DNA of 64,000 nucleotides from Sapientia aquatica. GTDB taxonomy: Bacteria; Pseudomonadota; Gammaproteobacteria; Burkholderiales; Burkholderiaceae_D. The stretch spans positions 1 to 64,000 of the forward strand of contig NZ_SMYL01000011.1 of assembly GCF_004358105.1 (NCBI RefSeq), in the 5' to 3' direction. Made by a program: the position numbers and the translations under genes. The notes beneath the pieces were generated by a model. The model was not told the origin of the DNA. It did not search any database and was given only the letters and a program-made list of their open reading frames with translations. Positions 37,965 through 47,800 of the stretch are shown one piece after another; position 1 is the stretch's first letter; every line of letters starts with the position of its first letter.

Positions 37965-38863
37965 TTGTGACCGCCATCCATAATCTGTAAAAACACATCT
38001 TCCAAATCCGCTTGCTCTAATTGCAGGTCATCAATGCAGCAACCGGCTAAACGCAAGGTCGCCAAGATCGGTTCAATTTCATTGCTGTGATTAATACGCA
38101 AGCTGATGTAAGACGATTCGCTCGCGATTTGCAAAGGTCGCAAGGTGTCAGGCAAAGGCGCGCCCGACAGCCGCAATTTCAACTGGGAGCCGGCGACTTG
38201 TTCCAGCAATGCTTTAGTCGTATCTAAGGCTACTACCTTGCCCGCTTTGAGCATCGCGATGCGGCTGCATAAAGCTTGCGCTTCTTCCAAATAGTGCGTG
38301 GTCAACACTATCGTGTGGCCTTCGCGATTTAAGCGGCCGATGAATTTCCACAAAGTCTGGCGCAATTCAACGTCCACGCCAGCAGTCGGCTCATCGAGCA
38401 CGATCACCGGCGGCTTGTGCACCAACGCTTGGGCAACCAACACGCGGCGTTTCATGCCGCCCGATAAGGCGCGCATATTAGTGTCGGCTTTGTTGGTCAG
38501 ATCAAGGTTTTCCATGATCTCGTCTATCCACGCATCGTTCTTTTTTAGGCCGTAATAACCCAACTGCATGCGTAAGGTTTCTCGCACGGTAAAGAATGGA
38601 TCAAACACCAATTCTTGTGGCACAACGCCTAGTTGGCGCCGCGCTGCGCGGTAATCGGTAACAACGTCATGCCCCATCACGCTCACGTGTCCGGAGTCCG
38701 CACGATTTAAGCCGGCAATGATAGAAATTAAGGTGGTTTTCCCCGCGCCGTTTGGACCCAACAAGCCAAAAAATTCGCCTTGTTCAATGCTGAGTGAAAC
38801 ACCGTCCAATGCCTGCAGATTGGGGTATTTTTTCTTGATATCGGTTATTTGTATGGCCGCCAT
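37961..38863 (-). CDS. ABC transporter ATP-binding protein (YadG-like)
   Basis: A 300-residue ATPase with Walker A GPNGAGKTT, the ALSGGMKRRV signature, Walker B VIVLDEPTAGVD and the H-loop TTHYLEEAQ. It is longer than a minimal nucleotide-binding domain because of a C-terminal regulatory part (about 215-300). A TATAAT box at 38977-38982 (minus strand) about 105 bp upstream suggests its own promoter. Confidence 0.93.
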   Translation of the reverse strand: MAAIQITDIKKKYPNLQALDGVSLSIEQGEFFGLLGPNGAGKTTLISIIAGLNRADSGHVSVMGHDVVTDYRAARRQLGVVPQELVFDPFFTVRETLRMQLGYYGLKKNDAWIDEIMENLDLTNKADTNMRALSGGMKRRVLVAQALVHKPPVIVLDEPTAGVDVELRQTLWKFIGRLNREGHTIVLTTHYLEEAQALCSRIAMLKAGKVVALDTTKALLEQVAGSQLKLRLSGAPLPDTLRPLQIASESSYISLRINHSNEIEPILATLRLAGCCIDDLQLEQADLEDVFLQIMDGGHK

Positions 38864-38976
38864 GGGCTTAATGCTTTAAATAGTTATTTGTTGATCAGTG
38901 TGTCGGCTAATAATGAAATCATTAACCCAATTATGAGATTGTGCACCTGCGTTTTTCGTGCAGCATAAGGGGGATG

Positions 38977-39005
38977 ATTATAGGGGAAATTAGAGGTATT
39001 GACTT
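38977..39005 (-). promoter_or_regulatory. putative promoter of the ABC transporter-murA-his transcript
   Basis: On the minus strand a perfect TATAAT (38977-38982) has a poor -35 AAGTCA (39000-39005) at 17 bp. It points into the ABC transporter genes. Confidence 0.45.
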
Positions 39006-39129
39006 GGGGAACTCAACTTTTAATGCGGATTTGGGAATGATGACTTCATTGAAACTTGAATGAAATTAACAATTAGCGCAAAAGTGAAGCGCGCCGCTCT
39101 CACAATTTAACCGATTTCGGGCAAAAATA

Positions 39130-39155
39130 AAGGCAAGCCGCGGCTTGCCTTTTTG
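39130..39155 (-). terminator. terminator of the mla operon
   Basis: AAAGGCAAGCC and GGCTTGCCTTT form an 11-bp stem with a very short loop, with T-rich flanks on both strands. Confidence 0.85.
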
Positions 39156-39203
39156 GTCATTTTAAAATGTTTTGCCGCTCAGGCCGGTACCAATCCCACC
39201 AGA

Positions 39204-39455
39204 CTAAACAAACTCGCCTACACCGTACAAGGTAATCAAGTTGGACAAATTGGTTGGTAAATCAGCAAAGCTGAGCGTTTTACCAATCTGCTTGGCATGT
39301 TTTTGCCACGCTATCATGCAAACCACCGCGCTTGAATCAATCTGCGTGGTTTGGCTAAACGAGACCGAGGTCTGGCCGCCATCAATGGCAGCAATCCCTG
39401 CTGCCATTTGTTGCATGGCATTGCCGTGGGTAAAAGTAGCAGCCGGTGTAAACAT
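39204..39455 (-). CDS. mlaB: STAS-domain protein of the Mla complex
   Basis: A small cytoplasmic STAS protein that binds the MlaF ATPase and stabilises the MlaFEDB complex. The 83-residue product has the STAS strand-helix core with IDSSAVVCMIAWQKHAKQIG, where D-S-S matches the conserved phosphorylatable-type loop, and LSFADLPTNLSNLI. It overlaps mlaC by one base. Confidence 0.88.
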   Translation of the reverse strand: MFTPAATFTHGNAMQQMAAGIAAIDGGQTSVSFSQTTQIDSSAVVCMIAWQKHAKQIGKTLSFADLPTNLSNLITLYGVGEFV

Positions 39456-40102
39456 TATGATTTATTGGTTTTTGAGTAAGAGATCGCTAATTTTGCATTC
39501 TTGTCGCTCAAAAACTTGATCAAGCCATCCATGCCAGTTTTTGCAATTTGATCCGCAAAATTACCTTTGTAGGTTTCAATCAACCAAGCGCCGAGAACGT
39601 TGATGTCGTAGATTTTCCAGCCTTGAGCTGTTTTCGACAAACGGTAGTTCAATTGAATCGCATCGCCGACACGCGCTGTGACGACTTGGCTGCGAACTTC
39701 CACTTCAGTGTCTTGCGGATCAGCGCGGAATGGCTTGAATTCCAAGCGTTGATCTTTGACTTGGGACAATGCGCCTGAGTAGGTGTACACCAACAACGTG
39801 CGGAATTGCTTTACCAATTCTTGCTGTTGAACTGGAGTAGCCGAACGCCAGTTACGACCAGCAGCCAATTCCGTCATACGCTGAAAATCAATGTACGGCA
39901 GCACTTTGGCTTCAACCAAATCAAGCACTTTTTGCTTATTGCCCGCCTGAATATCCTTGTCATTTTTAGCAACATCGAGCACTTCATTGCTGATGCGCTT
40001 AATCAAAGCATCCGGCGCTTCGTCCGCGGCGCTTGCTGCACCAACTGAACCAAATAATAAAGCGCTACCTGCCAGCAAACCTAAGAGTATTTTTTTTAAC
40101 AT
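39455..40102 (-). CDS. mlaC: periplasmic phospholipid carrier MlaC
   Basis: Shuttles phospholipids between the MlaA complex in the outer membrane and MlaFEDB in the inner membrane. The 215-residue precursor has a signal peptide cleaved near ASA-A (about residue 28) and the MlaC core with ILPYIDFQRMTELA-like KVLPYIDFQRMTELAAGRNW and GWKIYDINVLGAWLIETYKGNF. Confidence 0.94.
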   Translation of the reverse strand: MLKKILLGLLAGSALLFGSVGAASAADEAPDALIKRISNEVLDVAKNDKDIQAGNKQKVLDLVEAKVLPYIDFQRMTELAAGRNWRSATPVQQQELVKQFRTLLVYTYSGALSQVKDQRLEFKPFRADPQDTEVEVRSQVVTARVGDAIQLNYRLSKTAQGWKIYDINVLGAWLIETYKGNFADQIAKTGMDGLIKFLSDKNAKLAISYSKTNKS

Positions 40103-40173
40103 GTTTAGTCACATTCCATTTTTAATAAAACTGCACTTCGTACAAAAACGCAGGGCTTCTATCAGAGTACAAG

Positions 40174-41022
40174 TTACTTTTGACCGTCTTTAACTTCTTC
40201 ACTTAACGGTTTGACTGCGGGGGCAGTTGACGTGTCAGGATCAGAGAGCTCTTTGAGTTCTTTCTTAGCCTCTTCATCACGCTCATCCTGCATTGCTTTG
40301 TAGTCTTCACGAATTTGTTTTGAGTCTTTAGCGTCTTCAATCTGACCGGCAATACGCTGCAAATAAGCATCACGAATGAAAGCATATTTATCTAGTGCGG
40401 CTTCTTCCAACAGCGAAGTCGTGCCTAAATAGCCCGCACGCTTGTCCACCAAGCGAATCACCGTTCCGGTATTACGGATCGAAACTGGGCGGTAGTACGA
40501 CCAGACGTCAGCGTAGTAATCAATCGGCAAAGCGAAGGTGTCGCGCATCACCGATGGCCCTAAAAACGGCAGCACAATGTACGGACCTGCTGGCACGCCC
40601 CACACACCCAGCGTTTGTCCAAAATCTCTGCGATGTTTTGGAATACGCACTTCTGACGCAATATCAAGCAGACCTAAAAAACCAAAGGTGGAGTTCAAAC
40701 TCACGCGCATTACGTCCGAAAAACCATCTTGGGCATTACCCTGCATAAAACTATTTAGTGCAGTCCACACGTCATTGATATTGCCGAAAAAATTACCGAT
40801 CCCGGTCTGAACGAATCTAGGGAGAATGTCGGAGTAGGCTTGCGCTATCGGCTGGAATGCGTATTCATCGAAGCGATCATTAAATGTCGATGTAGAGCGG
40901 TTAAAGCTTTCAAACGGGTCTTTGTCACGCAACGGATTTTTGATATTGGTCAAAGCCGGAGTGGTGGCGCAACCGGATAACACGGTTAAGCTAAGTGCGA
41001 TGATGAGCGCCTTGATTTTCAT
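40174..41022 (-). CDS. mlaA: MlaA/VacJ family outer-membrane lipoprotein
   Basis: Removes misplaced phospholipids from the outer leaflet. The 282-residue precursor has the lipobox LSGC (C18), then DPFESFNRSTSTFND near 37 and the GxPxGPYIVLPFLGPS-like VWGVPAGPYIVLPFLGPS. The C-terminus is a charged, low-complexity tail (DEEAKKELKELSDP and further). In E. coli mlaA is elsewhere; here it sits inside the mla operon, overlapping mlaD by 4 bp. Confidence 0.94.
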   Translation of the reverse strand: MKIKALIIALSLTVLSGCATTPALTNIKNPLRDKDPFESFNRSTSTFNDRFDEYAFQPIAQAYSDILPRFVQTGIGNFFGNINDVWTALNSFMQGNAQDGFSDVMRVSLNSTFGFLGLLDIASEVRIPKHRRDFGQTLGVWGVPAGPYIVLPFLGPSVMRDTFALPIDYYADVWSYYRPVSIRNTGTVIRLVDKRAGYLGTTSLLEEAALDKYAFIRDAYLQRIAGQIEDAKDSKQIREDYKAMQDERDEEAKKELKELSDPDTSTAPAVKPLSEEVKDGQK

Positions 41023-41492
41023 TTATTTTCTTCCTTGCCGTCAGCCGCTTTACTAAATAAGAACTGACTAATTAAATTTTCCAACACGATTGCCGATTGC
41101 GTCATTTTGATTTTGTCGCCCGCAACGAGATTATTGACGTCGCCACCTGGCTCAATCCCGATGTACTGCTCGCCTAGCAAACCAGAAGTCAAAATCTTGG
41201 CCGAACTGTCTTTTGGAAATTGATAACGGCTATCCATTTGCAATGTGACTTGCGCTTGGAAAGTTTTATCATCAAATTGAATCGAACCGACCCGTCCCAC
41301 GACAACACCCGCACTCTTCACCGCTGCGCGTGGCTTTAAGCCGCCAATATTGTCGAACTTGGTGGTTACCGCATAGCTGTTGTTGAGCGAAAACGAGCTC
41401 ATATTGCCGACCCGCAGCGCCAAAAACAGCAACGCTGCCGCACCCAACAACACGAATAAGCCAACCCAAAAATCCAATGATTTGTTTTGCAT
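41019..41492 (-). CDS. mlaD: MCE-domain protein MlaD
   Basis: A membrane-anchored hexameric ring protein that binds lipid in the Mla transporter. The 157-residue protein has one N-terminal transmembrane helix (about 8-27) and a single MCE domain with GGLKPRAAVKSAGVVVGRV and TSGLLGEQYIGIEPGG. It is 103 bp downstream of mlaE, the largest gap within the operon. Confidence 0.95.
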   Translation of the reverse strand: MQNKSLDFWVGLFVLLGAAALLFLALRVGNMSSFSLNNSYAVTTKFDNIGGLKPRAAVKSAGVVVGRVGSIQFDDKTFQAQVTLQMDSRYQFPKDSSAKILTSGLLGEQYIGIEPGGDVNNLVAGDKIKMTQSAIVLENLISQFLFSKAADGKEENK

Positions 41493-41595
41493 GTCACTTC
41501 CTTTACTGCCTGCTATCCCGCGATCAATTGGGGAGATATTTCGGCGAAATCGTTAATTGATTGAATATTATTTAAATGCGGCGCGAGTTCTACAC

Positions 41596-42375
41596 CTACT
41601 GGAACATCAATGCGGTCAACACAAAATCGAGCCACAACACCATCAGCGACGACAATACGACGGTGCGCGTGGTGGCGCGTGATACGCCTTCAGGAGTTGG
41701 TTGCGCTTGATAGCCTTGATAGATTGCGATAAACGTAGCAGCTACGCCGAACACAATACTTTTGAGCACGCCGTTACCGATATCTTCCCAGAGATCAACC
41801 CCTCCCTGCATTTGCGACCAGAACGCGCCTTCATCCACACCGATTAATTGCACGCCCACTAAATAGCCACCAAACACACCCATTGCGGTGAATAAGGTCG
41901 CCAAAATCGGCATCGCGATAATTCCAGCGATAAAACGTGGTGCTAACACCCGTTGAATTGGATTGACAGCCATCATTTCCATCGCCGCCAATTGTTCGCC
42001 GGCTTTCATCAACCCGATTTCTGCGGTCAGCGAAGTGCCTGCGCGCCCGGCATATAACAACGCGGTAATAACGGGCCCTAATTCACGCGCCAAGGCCAAT
42101 GCCACCAACAGACCTAACGCCTCTTCGGAACCATAACGATTGAGTGTGTAATAGCCTTGATAAGCCAATACGAATCCGACAAACAAACCCGACACCAAAA
42201 TGATCACCAATGAGTAATTACCGATGAAATGTATCTGGGTAGTGATCAAACGTGGCCGTCTCCACAAACCGAAGCCACTCAATATAATTTGCCACAGCGT
42301 GCGAAACGCCAAACCGAGTTGCGCCAACCATGTCCGCACCGCATTGCCTAGATGCGCTATCCACTGAACTATCAT
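41596..42375 (-). CDS. mlaE: phospholipid ABC transporter permease MlaE
   Basis: Inner-membrane permease of MlaFEDB. The 259-residue protein has about five membrane segments and the family motif ALARELGPVITALLYAGRAGTSLTAEIG (residues about 85-112) with the conserved EIGLMKAGEQL coupling region. It overlaps mlaF by 4 bp. Confidence 0.96.
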   Translation of the reverse strand: MIVQWIAHLGNAVRTWLAQLGLAFRTLWQIILSGFGLWRRPRLITTQIHFIGNYSLVIILVSGLFVGFVLAYQGYYTLNRYGSEEALGLLVALALARELGPVITALLYAGRAGTSLTAEIGLMKAGEQLAAMEMMAVNPIQRVLAPRFIAGIIAMPILATLFTAMGVFGGYLVGVQLIGVDEGAFWSQMQGGVDLWEDIGNGVLKSIVFGVAATFIAIYQGYQAQPTPEGVSRATTRTVVLSSLMVLWLDFVLTALMFQ

Positions 42376-43175
42376 GCCCCACCTCCTAAGCCAAGGTCTT
42401 GGGCTAATGACTTGCCAGGGTAATGGAACGGCACTGGGCCGTCGGCCCGCGCATTCACAAATTGTTGAACGTATGGATGTTGCGACGCCAGCATTTCGGC
42501 TGGGGTACCTGCGGCCACGATACTGCCTTGGGATAAGAAATACACATAATCGGCAATACCAAACGATTCGTGCACGTCGTGCGATACCAAAATGGACGTA
42601 GAGCCTAAGGCATCATTCAAATTACGAATCAAATTAGCGGTTACGCCCATGGAAATTGGGTCTAATCCCGCGAACGGTTCGTCGTACATAATCAGTTGCG
42701 GATCGAGCGCCACGGCGCGGGCCAAAGCTACTCGCCTAGCCATACCACCTGAAATTTCAGACGGTTTTAATTGCGCAGCATTGCGTAAGCCGACCGCATT
42801 TAACTTAAGCAAAACCAAGTCGCGCAACAGGTCTTCGGATAAATTGGTGTGTTCGCGCAGTGGAAAGGCAACGTTTTCAAATACGGTCAAATCAGTAAAT
42901 AAGGCGCCGTGTTGAAACAGCATGCCCATGTTGCGCCGCTGTTTGTACAGCGTTTCGCTATTGGTCGGGGCAATCGATTCGCCCAGCAATTTTACGTCGC
43001 CAGAGTTAGGCGCAATTAAGCCGCCGATCAAGCGCAGAATGGTGGTTTTACCGGAACCGGAGCCGCCCATTACTGCAACGACTTTGTTGCGCGGAAACTG
43101 CATCGTCAGACCAGTTAAGATCGGGCGATCGCCATAGGCAAAATGTAAGTTGTTGATTTCGACGAGGTTAGTCAC
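42372..43175 (-). CDS. mlaF: phospholipid ABC transporter ATP-binding protein MlaF
   Basis: ATPase of the Mla transporter. The 267-residue protein has Walker A GGSGSGKTT, the signature EISGGMARRVALARAVALDPQ, Walker B LIMYDEPFAGLDPI and the H-loop SHDVHES. The start is GTG. It is first in the mlaFEDACB operon. Confidence 0.96.
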   Translation of the reverse strand: MTNLVEINNLHFAYGDRPILTGLTMQFPRNKVVAVMGGSGSGKTTILRLIGGLIAPNSGDVKLLGESIAPTNSETLYKQRRNMGMLFQHGALFTDLTVFENVAFPLREHTNLSEDLLRDLVLLKLNAVGLRNAAQLKPSEISGGMARRVALARAVALDPQLIMYDEPFAGLDPISMGVTANLIRNLNDALGSTSILVSHDVHESFGIADYVYFLSQGSIVAAGTPAEMLASQHPYVQQFVNARADGPVPFHYPGKSLAQDLGLGGGA

Positions 43176-43202
43176 AGGCGTGGAATTTTTTTACAATTCG
43201 AC

Positions 43203-43208
43203 ATTGTA
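43203..43208 (-). promoter_or_regulatory. putative -10 element of the mla operon
   Basis: TACAAT on the minus strand, 27 bp before the mlaF start. No convincing -35 is seen at the correct distance. Confidence 0.35.
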
Positions 43209-43319
43209 GAGCAAAACCTATATTTGCTGCAGAGCACACCTCAGTTTGGACTATTAAATAATGTAACGCAGTATGTTCTCATAGGGAAACTTTGACCTTC
43301 TCGGGGGCCACAAACGAAA

Positions 43320-43357
43320 CGAAGTTACTTGCATCGCTATCAACACAAGTAACTTCG
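43320..43357 (-). terminator. terminator of gltBD
   Basis: A perfect 12-bp inverted repeat CGAAGTTACTTG/CAAGTAACTTCG with a 14-nt loop, followed on the minus strand by TTTCGTTTG. A second small TTTCC/GGAAA hairpin precedes it (43364-43377). Confidence 0.7.
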
Positions 43358-43387
43358 GAGATATTTCCCGGCGGAAACTTTAATAAA

Positions 43388-44863
43388 CTAGCTTGGTAAT
43401 AACGAGCTACCCATCAAGAATTTATCCACGGCTTGCGCGCATTGGCGCCCTTCGCGGATGGCCCAAACGACTAAGGATTGACCGCGGCGCATATCGCCCG
43501 CGGTAAAAACTTTATCGACCGAACTGGCGTAGGCTTTTTGCCCATCGGTGGTGGCACGGGCGTTGCCGCGCGCATCTTGATCGACGCCAAAGGCTGTTAA
43601 GATTTGTTGCACTGGCGATACAAATCCCATCGCTAACAAGACTAAATCGGCTTTAACTTCGAATTCGGAATCTGGCACTTCTTGCATTTTTCCGTCGCGC
43701 CATTCGACTCGCACCGCGATTAACTTTTCTACTTTGCCGTTTTTACCTTCTAAACGTTTAGTCGCCACCGCCCAATCACGTTCGCAGCCTTCTTCGTGCG
43801 AGGAGGATGTACGCAATTTCAGCGGCCAATATGGCCACACCAACGCGGTATTTTCTTTTTCTGGTGGCATCGGCATCACTTCAAATTGCGTGACCGAGGC
43901 AGCACCGTGGCGGTTGGACGTGCCAACGCAATCTGAGCCGGTGTCGCCGCCGCCAATCACAACCACATGTTTTCCAGTGGCTTTGATTTGGTCTTTGAGT
44001 TTGTCGCCTGCATTAACTTTATTTTGCTGCGGCAAAAATTCCATCGCAAAATGCACACCTTTTAATTCCCGACCAGGTACTGGCAAATCACGCGGAGTTT
44101 CTGCGCCGCCAGCCATGATGATGGCGTCAAACTGCTCTTGCAATTGCGCTGGAGTGATGGTTTCTTTGGACCAGTTGGTAATCGTTTTGGGGAAATTATC
44201 CGCGCCAGCGTCGCCGACAAATACACCGGTTTTAAACACGACGCCTTCAGCCTGCATTTGCTCAACGCGCCGATCGATGTGGGATTTTTCCATTTTAAAG
44301 TCAGGAATACCGTAACGCATCAAGCCGCCGATGCGATCATTTTTTTCAAACACAGTCACCGCATGTCCCACCCGCGCCAATTGCTGAGCGGCTGCCAAAC
44401 CTGCTGGACCAGAGCCCACAATCGCGACTTTTTTACCCGTTGCGTGCGCGGCCAATTGCGGCTTAATCCAGTCGTTTTCCCAACCTTTATCGATGATGAA
44501 ATGCTCAATCGATTTAATGCCAACCGCATCGGAATTGATCCCCAAAGTGCACGCCGCTTCGCACGGTGCTGGGCAAATGCGGCCTGTGAATTCGGGGAAG
44601 TTATTGGTCGAATGCAGCGTCTCCAACGCCTCTTGATAATTACCGCGATACACCAAGTCATTCCAATCGGGAATGATGTTATTAACCGGACAGCCGTTAT
44701 TGCAGAACGGAATGCCGCAATCCATGCAACGCGCCGCTTGTGTGGTGGCGGCTTTATCATCTAAATGCAGTAAAAATTCTTTGTAATGTTTTAAACGCGC
44801 CGCCGGTGCTTCTGCTGCTTCTTGCAAACGCGCATATTCCATAAAACCGGTTACTTTACCCAT
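43388..44863 (-). CDS. gltD: glutamate synthase (NADPH) small subunit
   Basis: Delivers electrons from NADPH to the large subunit. The 491-residue protein has N-terminal iron-sulfur cysteines ([17 protein letters not shown] and [10 protein letters not shown]), an FAD loop [17 protein letters not shown] and an NADPH loop [14 protein letters not shown]. It is 29 bp downstream of gltB. Confidence 0.96.
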   Translation of the reverse strand: MGKVTGFMEYARLQEAAEAPAARLKHYKEFLLHLDDKAATTQAARCMDCGIPFCNNGCPVNNIIPDWNDLVYRGNYQEALETLHSTNNFPEFTGRICPAPCEAACTLGINSDAVGIKSIEHFIIDKGWENDWIKPQLAAHATGKKVAIVGSGPAGLAAAQQLARVGHAVTVFEKNDRIGGLMRYGIPDFKMEKSHIDRRVEQMQAEGVVFKTGVFVGDAGADNFPKTITNWSKETITPAQLQEQFDAIIMAGGAETPRDLPVPGRELKGVHFAMEFLPQQNKVNAGDKLKDQIKATGKHVVVIGGGDTGSDCVGTSNRHGAASVTQFEVMPMPPEKENTALVWPYWPLKLRTSSSHEEGCERDWAVATKRLEGKNGKVEKLIAVRVEWRDGKMQEVPDSEFEVKADLVLLAMGFVSPVQQILTAFGVDQDARGNARATTDGQKAYASSVDKVFTAGDMRRGQSLVVWAIREGRQCAQAVDKFLMGSSLLPS

Positions 44864-44892
44864 GTCATTTCCTTCGTATTCAATGCGGCCAA

Positions 44893-47800
44893 TTAGGCGG
44901 CTTTTTGCGTTAAGTTGGACTGCGCGGCTTGTTGCAGATCGGCTAAAGCGCGTTGGTATTCGATTGGGAATACCTTGACGAATTTGGCGCGACTACGAGC
45001 CCAATCGTCGAGTAAATTGCGCGCCCGAGTCGAGCCAGTGTGTTTGAAATGGCGCTCGATCAAATTGCGCAGAATCGCCTCGTCCGACTCGCCAACGCCT
45101 CCGCGCAGGACACTGTGATACAGCGCCGTGTCGTCGGCTTGTTGCTCCAAACTCGACAATACCGGTTGCAAGGTCACCATCGCCATATTGCACTTCGTGG
45201 CGAAGTCGCCGTGCTCATCAAAGACGTAAGCAATCCCACCTGACATACCGGCAGCAAAGTTACGTCCAGTTTCGCCCAACACAATTACGGTGCCGCCGGT
45301 CATGTATTCACAACCATGATCGCCAGTACCCTCAACGACGGTGGTTGCGCCAGAATTACGCACCGCAAAACGCTCGCCCGCAACGCCGTTAATAAAGGCT
45401 TCACCTGCAATCGCGCCATACAAAACGGTGTTACCGCAAATGATGTTATCCACCGCACGACCACGGAATTCGGTATTCGGACGCAGAATCACGCGGCCAC
45501 CCGATAAACCTTTACCGACGTAATCGTTACCTTCGCCCACCAAGTCAAGCGTAATACCTTGTGCTAAGAAAGCCGCAAACGATTGACCCGCAGTGCCTTG
45601 CAGCTGAATGTGGATCGTGTCGTCTGGCAGGGTTGAGCCAAACTTCTTCGCCACTTCACCAGACAACATCGTGCCGACGGTGCGATTGACGTTTTTGACG
45701 GGCGAGATAAACGATACTTTTTCGCCTGAATTCAACGCGATTTGCGCTTGCGCGATTAGCTTGTGATCGAGGGCTTTATCCAAGCCGTGATCTTGCAATT
45801 CGACGTGCTTAAACGGCGTGTCTTTTTCAACCTTGTGGAAGATTTTGGTGAAATCCAAACCTTGCGCCTTCCAATGCGAGATCGCTTTGGATTTATCGAG
45901 TAAGTCAACGCGACCGATCATTTCATCGTAAGTACGCAAACCCAACTGCGCCATGATTTGACGCACTTCTTCGGCCACGAAGAAGAAGTAGTTGACCACG
46001 TATTCTGGCTTACCAGAGAACTTGGCACGCAACACCGGATCTTGGGTTGCAACGCCAACTGGGCAGGTATTTAAATGACACTTACGCATCATGATGCAAC
46101 CTTCGACCACCAACGGTGCCGTCGCAAAACCGATTTCATCCGCGCCCAACATCGCGGCAATTGCTACGTCGCGACCAGTTTTCATCTGACCGTCTGCTTG
46201 TACTCGTACACGACCGCGTAAACCGTTTAAAACCAAGGTCTGCTGAGTTTCGGACAAGCCCAATTCCCACGGTGTGCCAGCGTGTTTGACCGATGACAAA
46301 GGTGACGCACCTGTGCCGCCATCATGACCCGCAACAACCACGTGATCGGCCTTCGCTTTGGCCACACCGGTGGCGACCGTACCAACGCCGACTTCGGAGA
46401 CCAACTTAACTGAAATCGATGCTTTTGGATTGGCGTTTTTCAGGTCATGAATTAACTGCGCCAAGTCTTCAATCGAATAAATATCGTGATGCGGTGGTGG
46501 AGAAATCAACCCCACGCCCGGCACCGAGAAACGCAGCTTGGCGATGTATTCCGAGACTTTATGACCTGGCAATTGGCCGCCTTCACCCGGCTTAGCGCCT
46601 TGCGCCATTTTGATTTGAATTTGGTCAGCAGAATTTAAGTATTCAGCAGTCACACCGAAACGACCGGACGCAACTTGCTTGATACGTGAACGCAGGGAAT
46701 CGCCATCCAGCAGCGGAATATCCACCTTGATTTGTTCTGCACCCAAAATCGACGCCAAGGTTTCGCCCTGCTTGATTGGGATGCCTTTCAATTCTTGTTG
46801 ATAGCGCACTGGATCTTCGCCGCCCTCACCGGTATTGGATTTACCACCGATTCGGTTCATCGCAACCGCTAACGTTGCATGGGCTTCGGTACTGATCGAA
46901 CCCAAGGACATCGCGCCTGTGGCAAAGCGTTTTACGATTTCTTTGGCTGGTTCAACTTGATCGAGCGGGATCGCTTTGGATGGATCGATTTTGAATTCAA
47001 ACAATCCGCGCAAGGTCATGTGACGCTTGGATTGATCGTTAATAATCTGCGCGTATTCTTTGTAAGAATTGAAGTTATTACTGCGGGTCGAATGCTGCAA
47101 TTTCGCAATCGCATCCGGCGTCCACATGTGCTCTTCACCGCGAATCCGGAAGGCATATTCGCCGCCAGCATCCAAGGCATTGGCTAAAACTGGATCCGCA
47201 CCAAAAGCTAATTTATGCAGCAGTAAAGCTTCTTCGGCTACTTCAAAAACACCAATACCTTCAACATTGGAGGCAGTGCCGCGGAAGTATTTATCGACTA
47301 AGGATTTATTCAAGCCAACCGCTTCAAAAATCTGCGCGCCGCAATACGACATGTAGGTCGAGATACCCATTTTCGACATGACTTTCATCAAGCCTTTGCC
47401 GATCGCTTTGGTGTAGTTATAAACCGCTTCTTCGGGCGTGACATTCAAACTCGCCGCCATCGCATGCAGGGTTTCCATCGCTAAATAGGGATGAACTGCT
47501 TCTGCGCCGTAACCAGCTAATAATGCGAAATGATGGGTTTCGCGCGCTGAGCCAGTATCGACGATTAAACCGGTGGTGGTGCGCAAACCGCAGGTGACCA
47601 AATGTTGGTGCACGGTCGAGGTCGCCAGTAAGGCCGGAATCGCTACTTGATCAGCACTTAATTGACGATCAGAAATGATGATGATGTTGTGACCGGATTT
47701 AACCGCATCCACAACTTCCGCGCAGATCGATGCCAAACGCGCTTCGATACCGTCCTTGCCCCAAGCGACTGGGTAGCAAATATTTAAATCGTAGGATTTA

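Larger units (their letters stand above)
38864..39203. other. intergenic region between the mla operon and the ABC transporter genes
   Basis: About 340 bp without a gene. It contains the mla terminator (39130-39155) and the TATAAT promoter above. The remaining middle part shows nothing recognisable. Confidence 0.5.

Noticed and set aside
44138-44764. 208-codon plus-strand frame antisense to gltD
   Set aside because: Long, but fully inside gltD, whose iron-sulfur and FAD motifs are certain; no start signal or family features.
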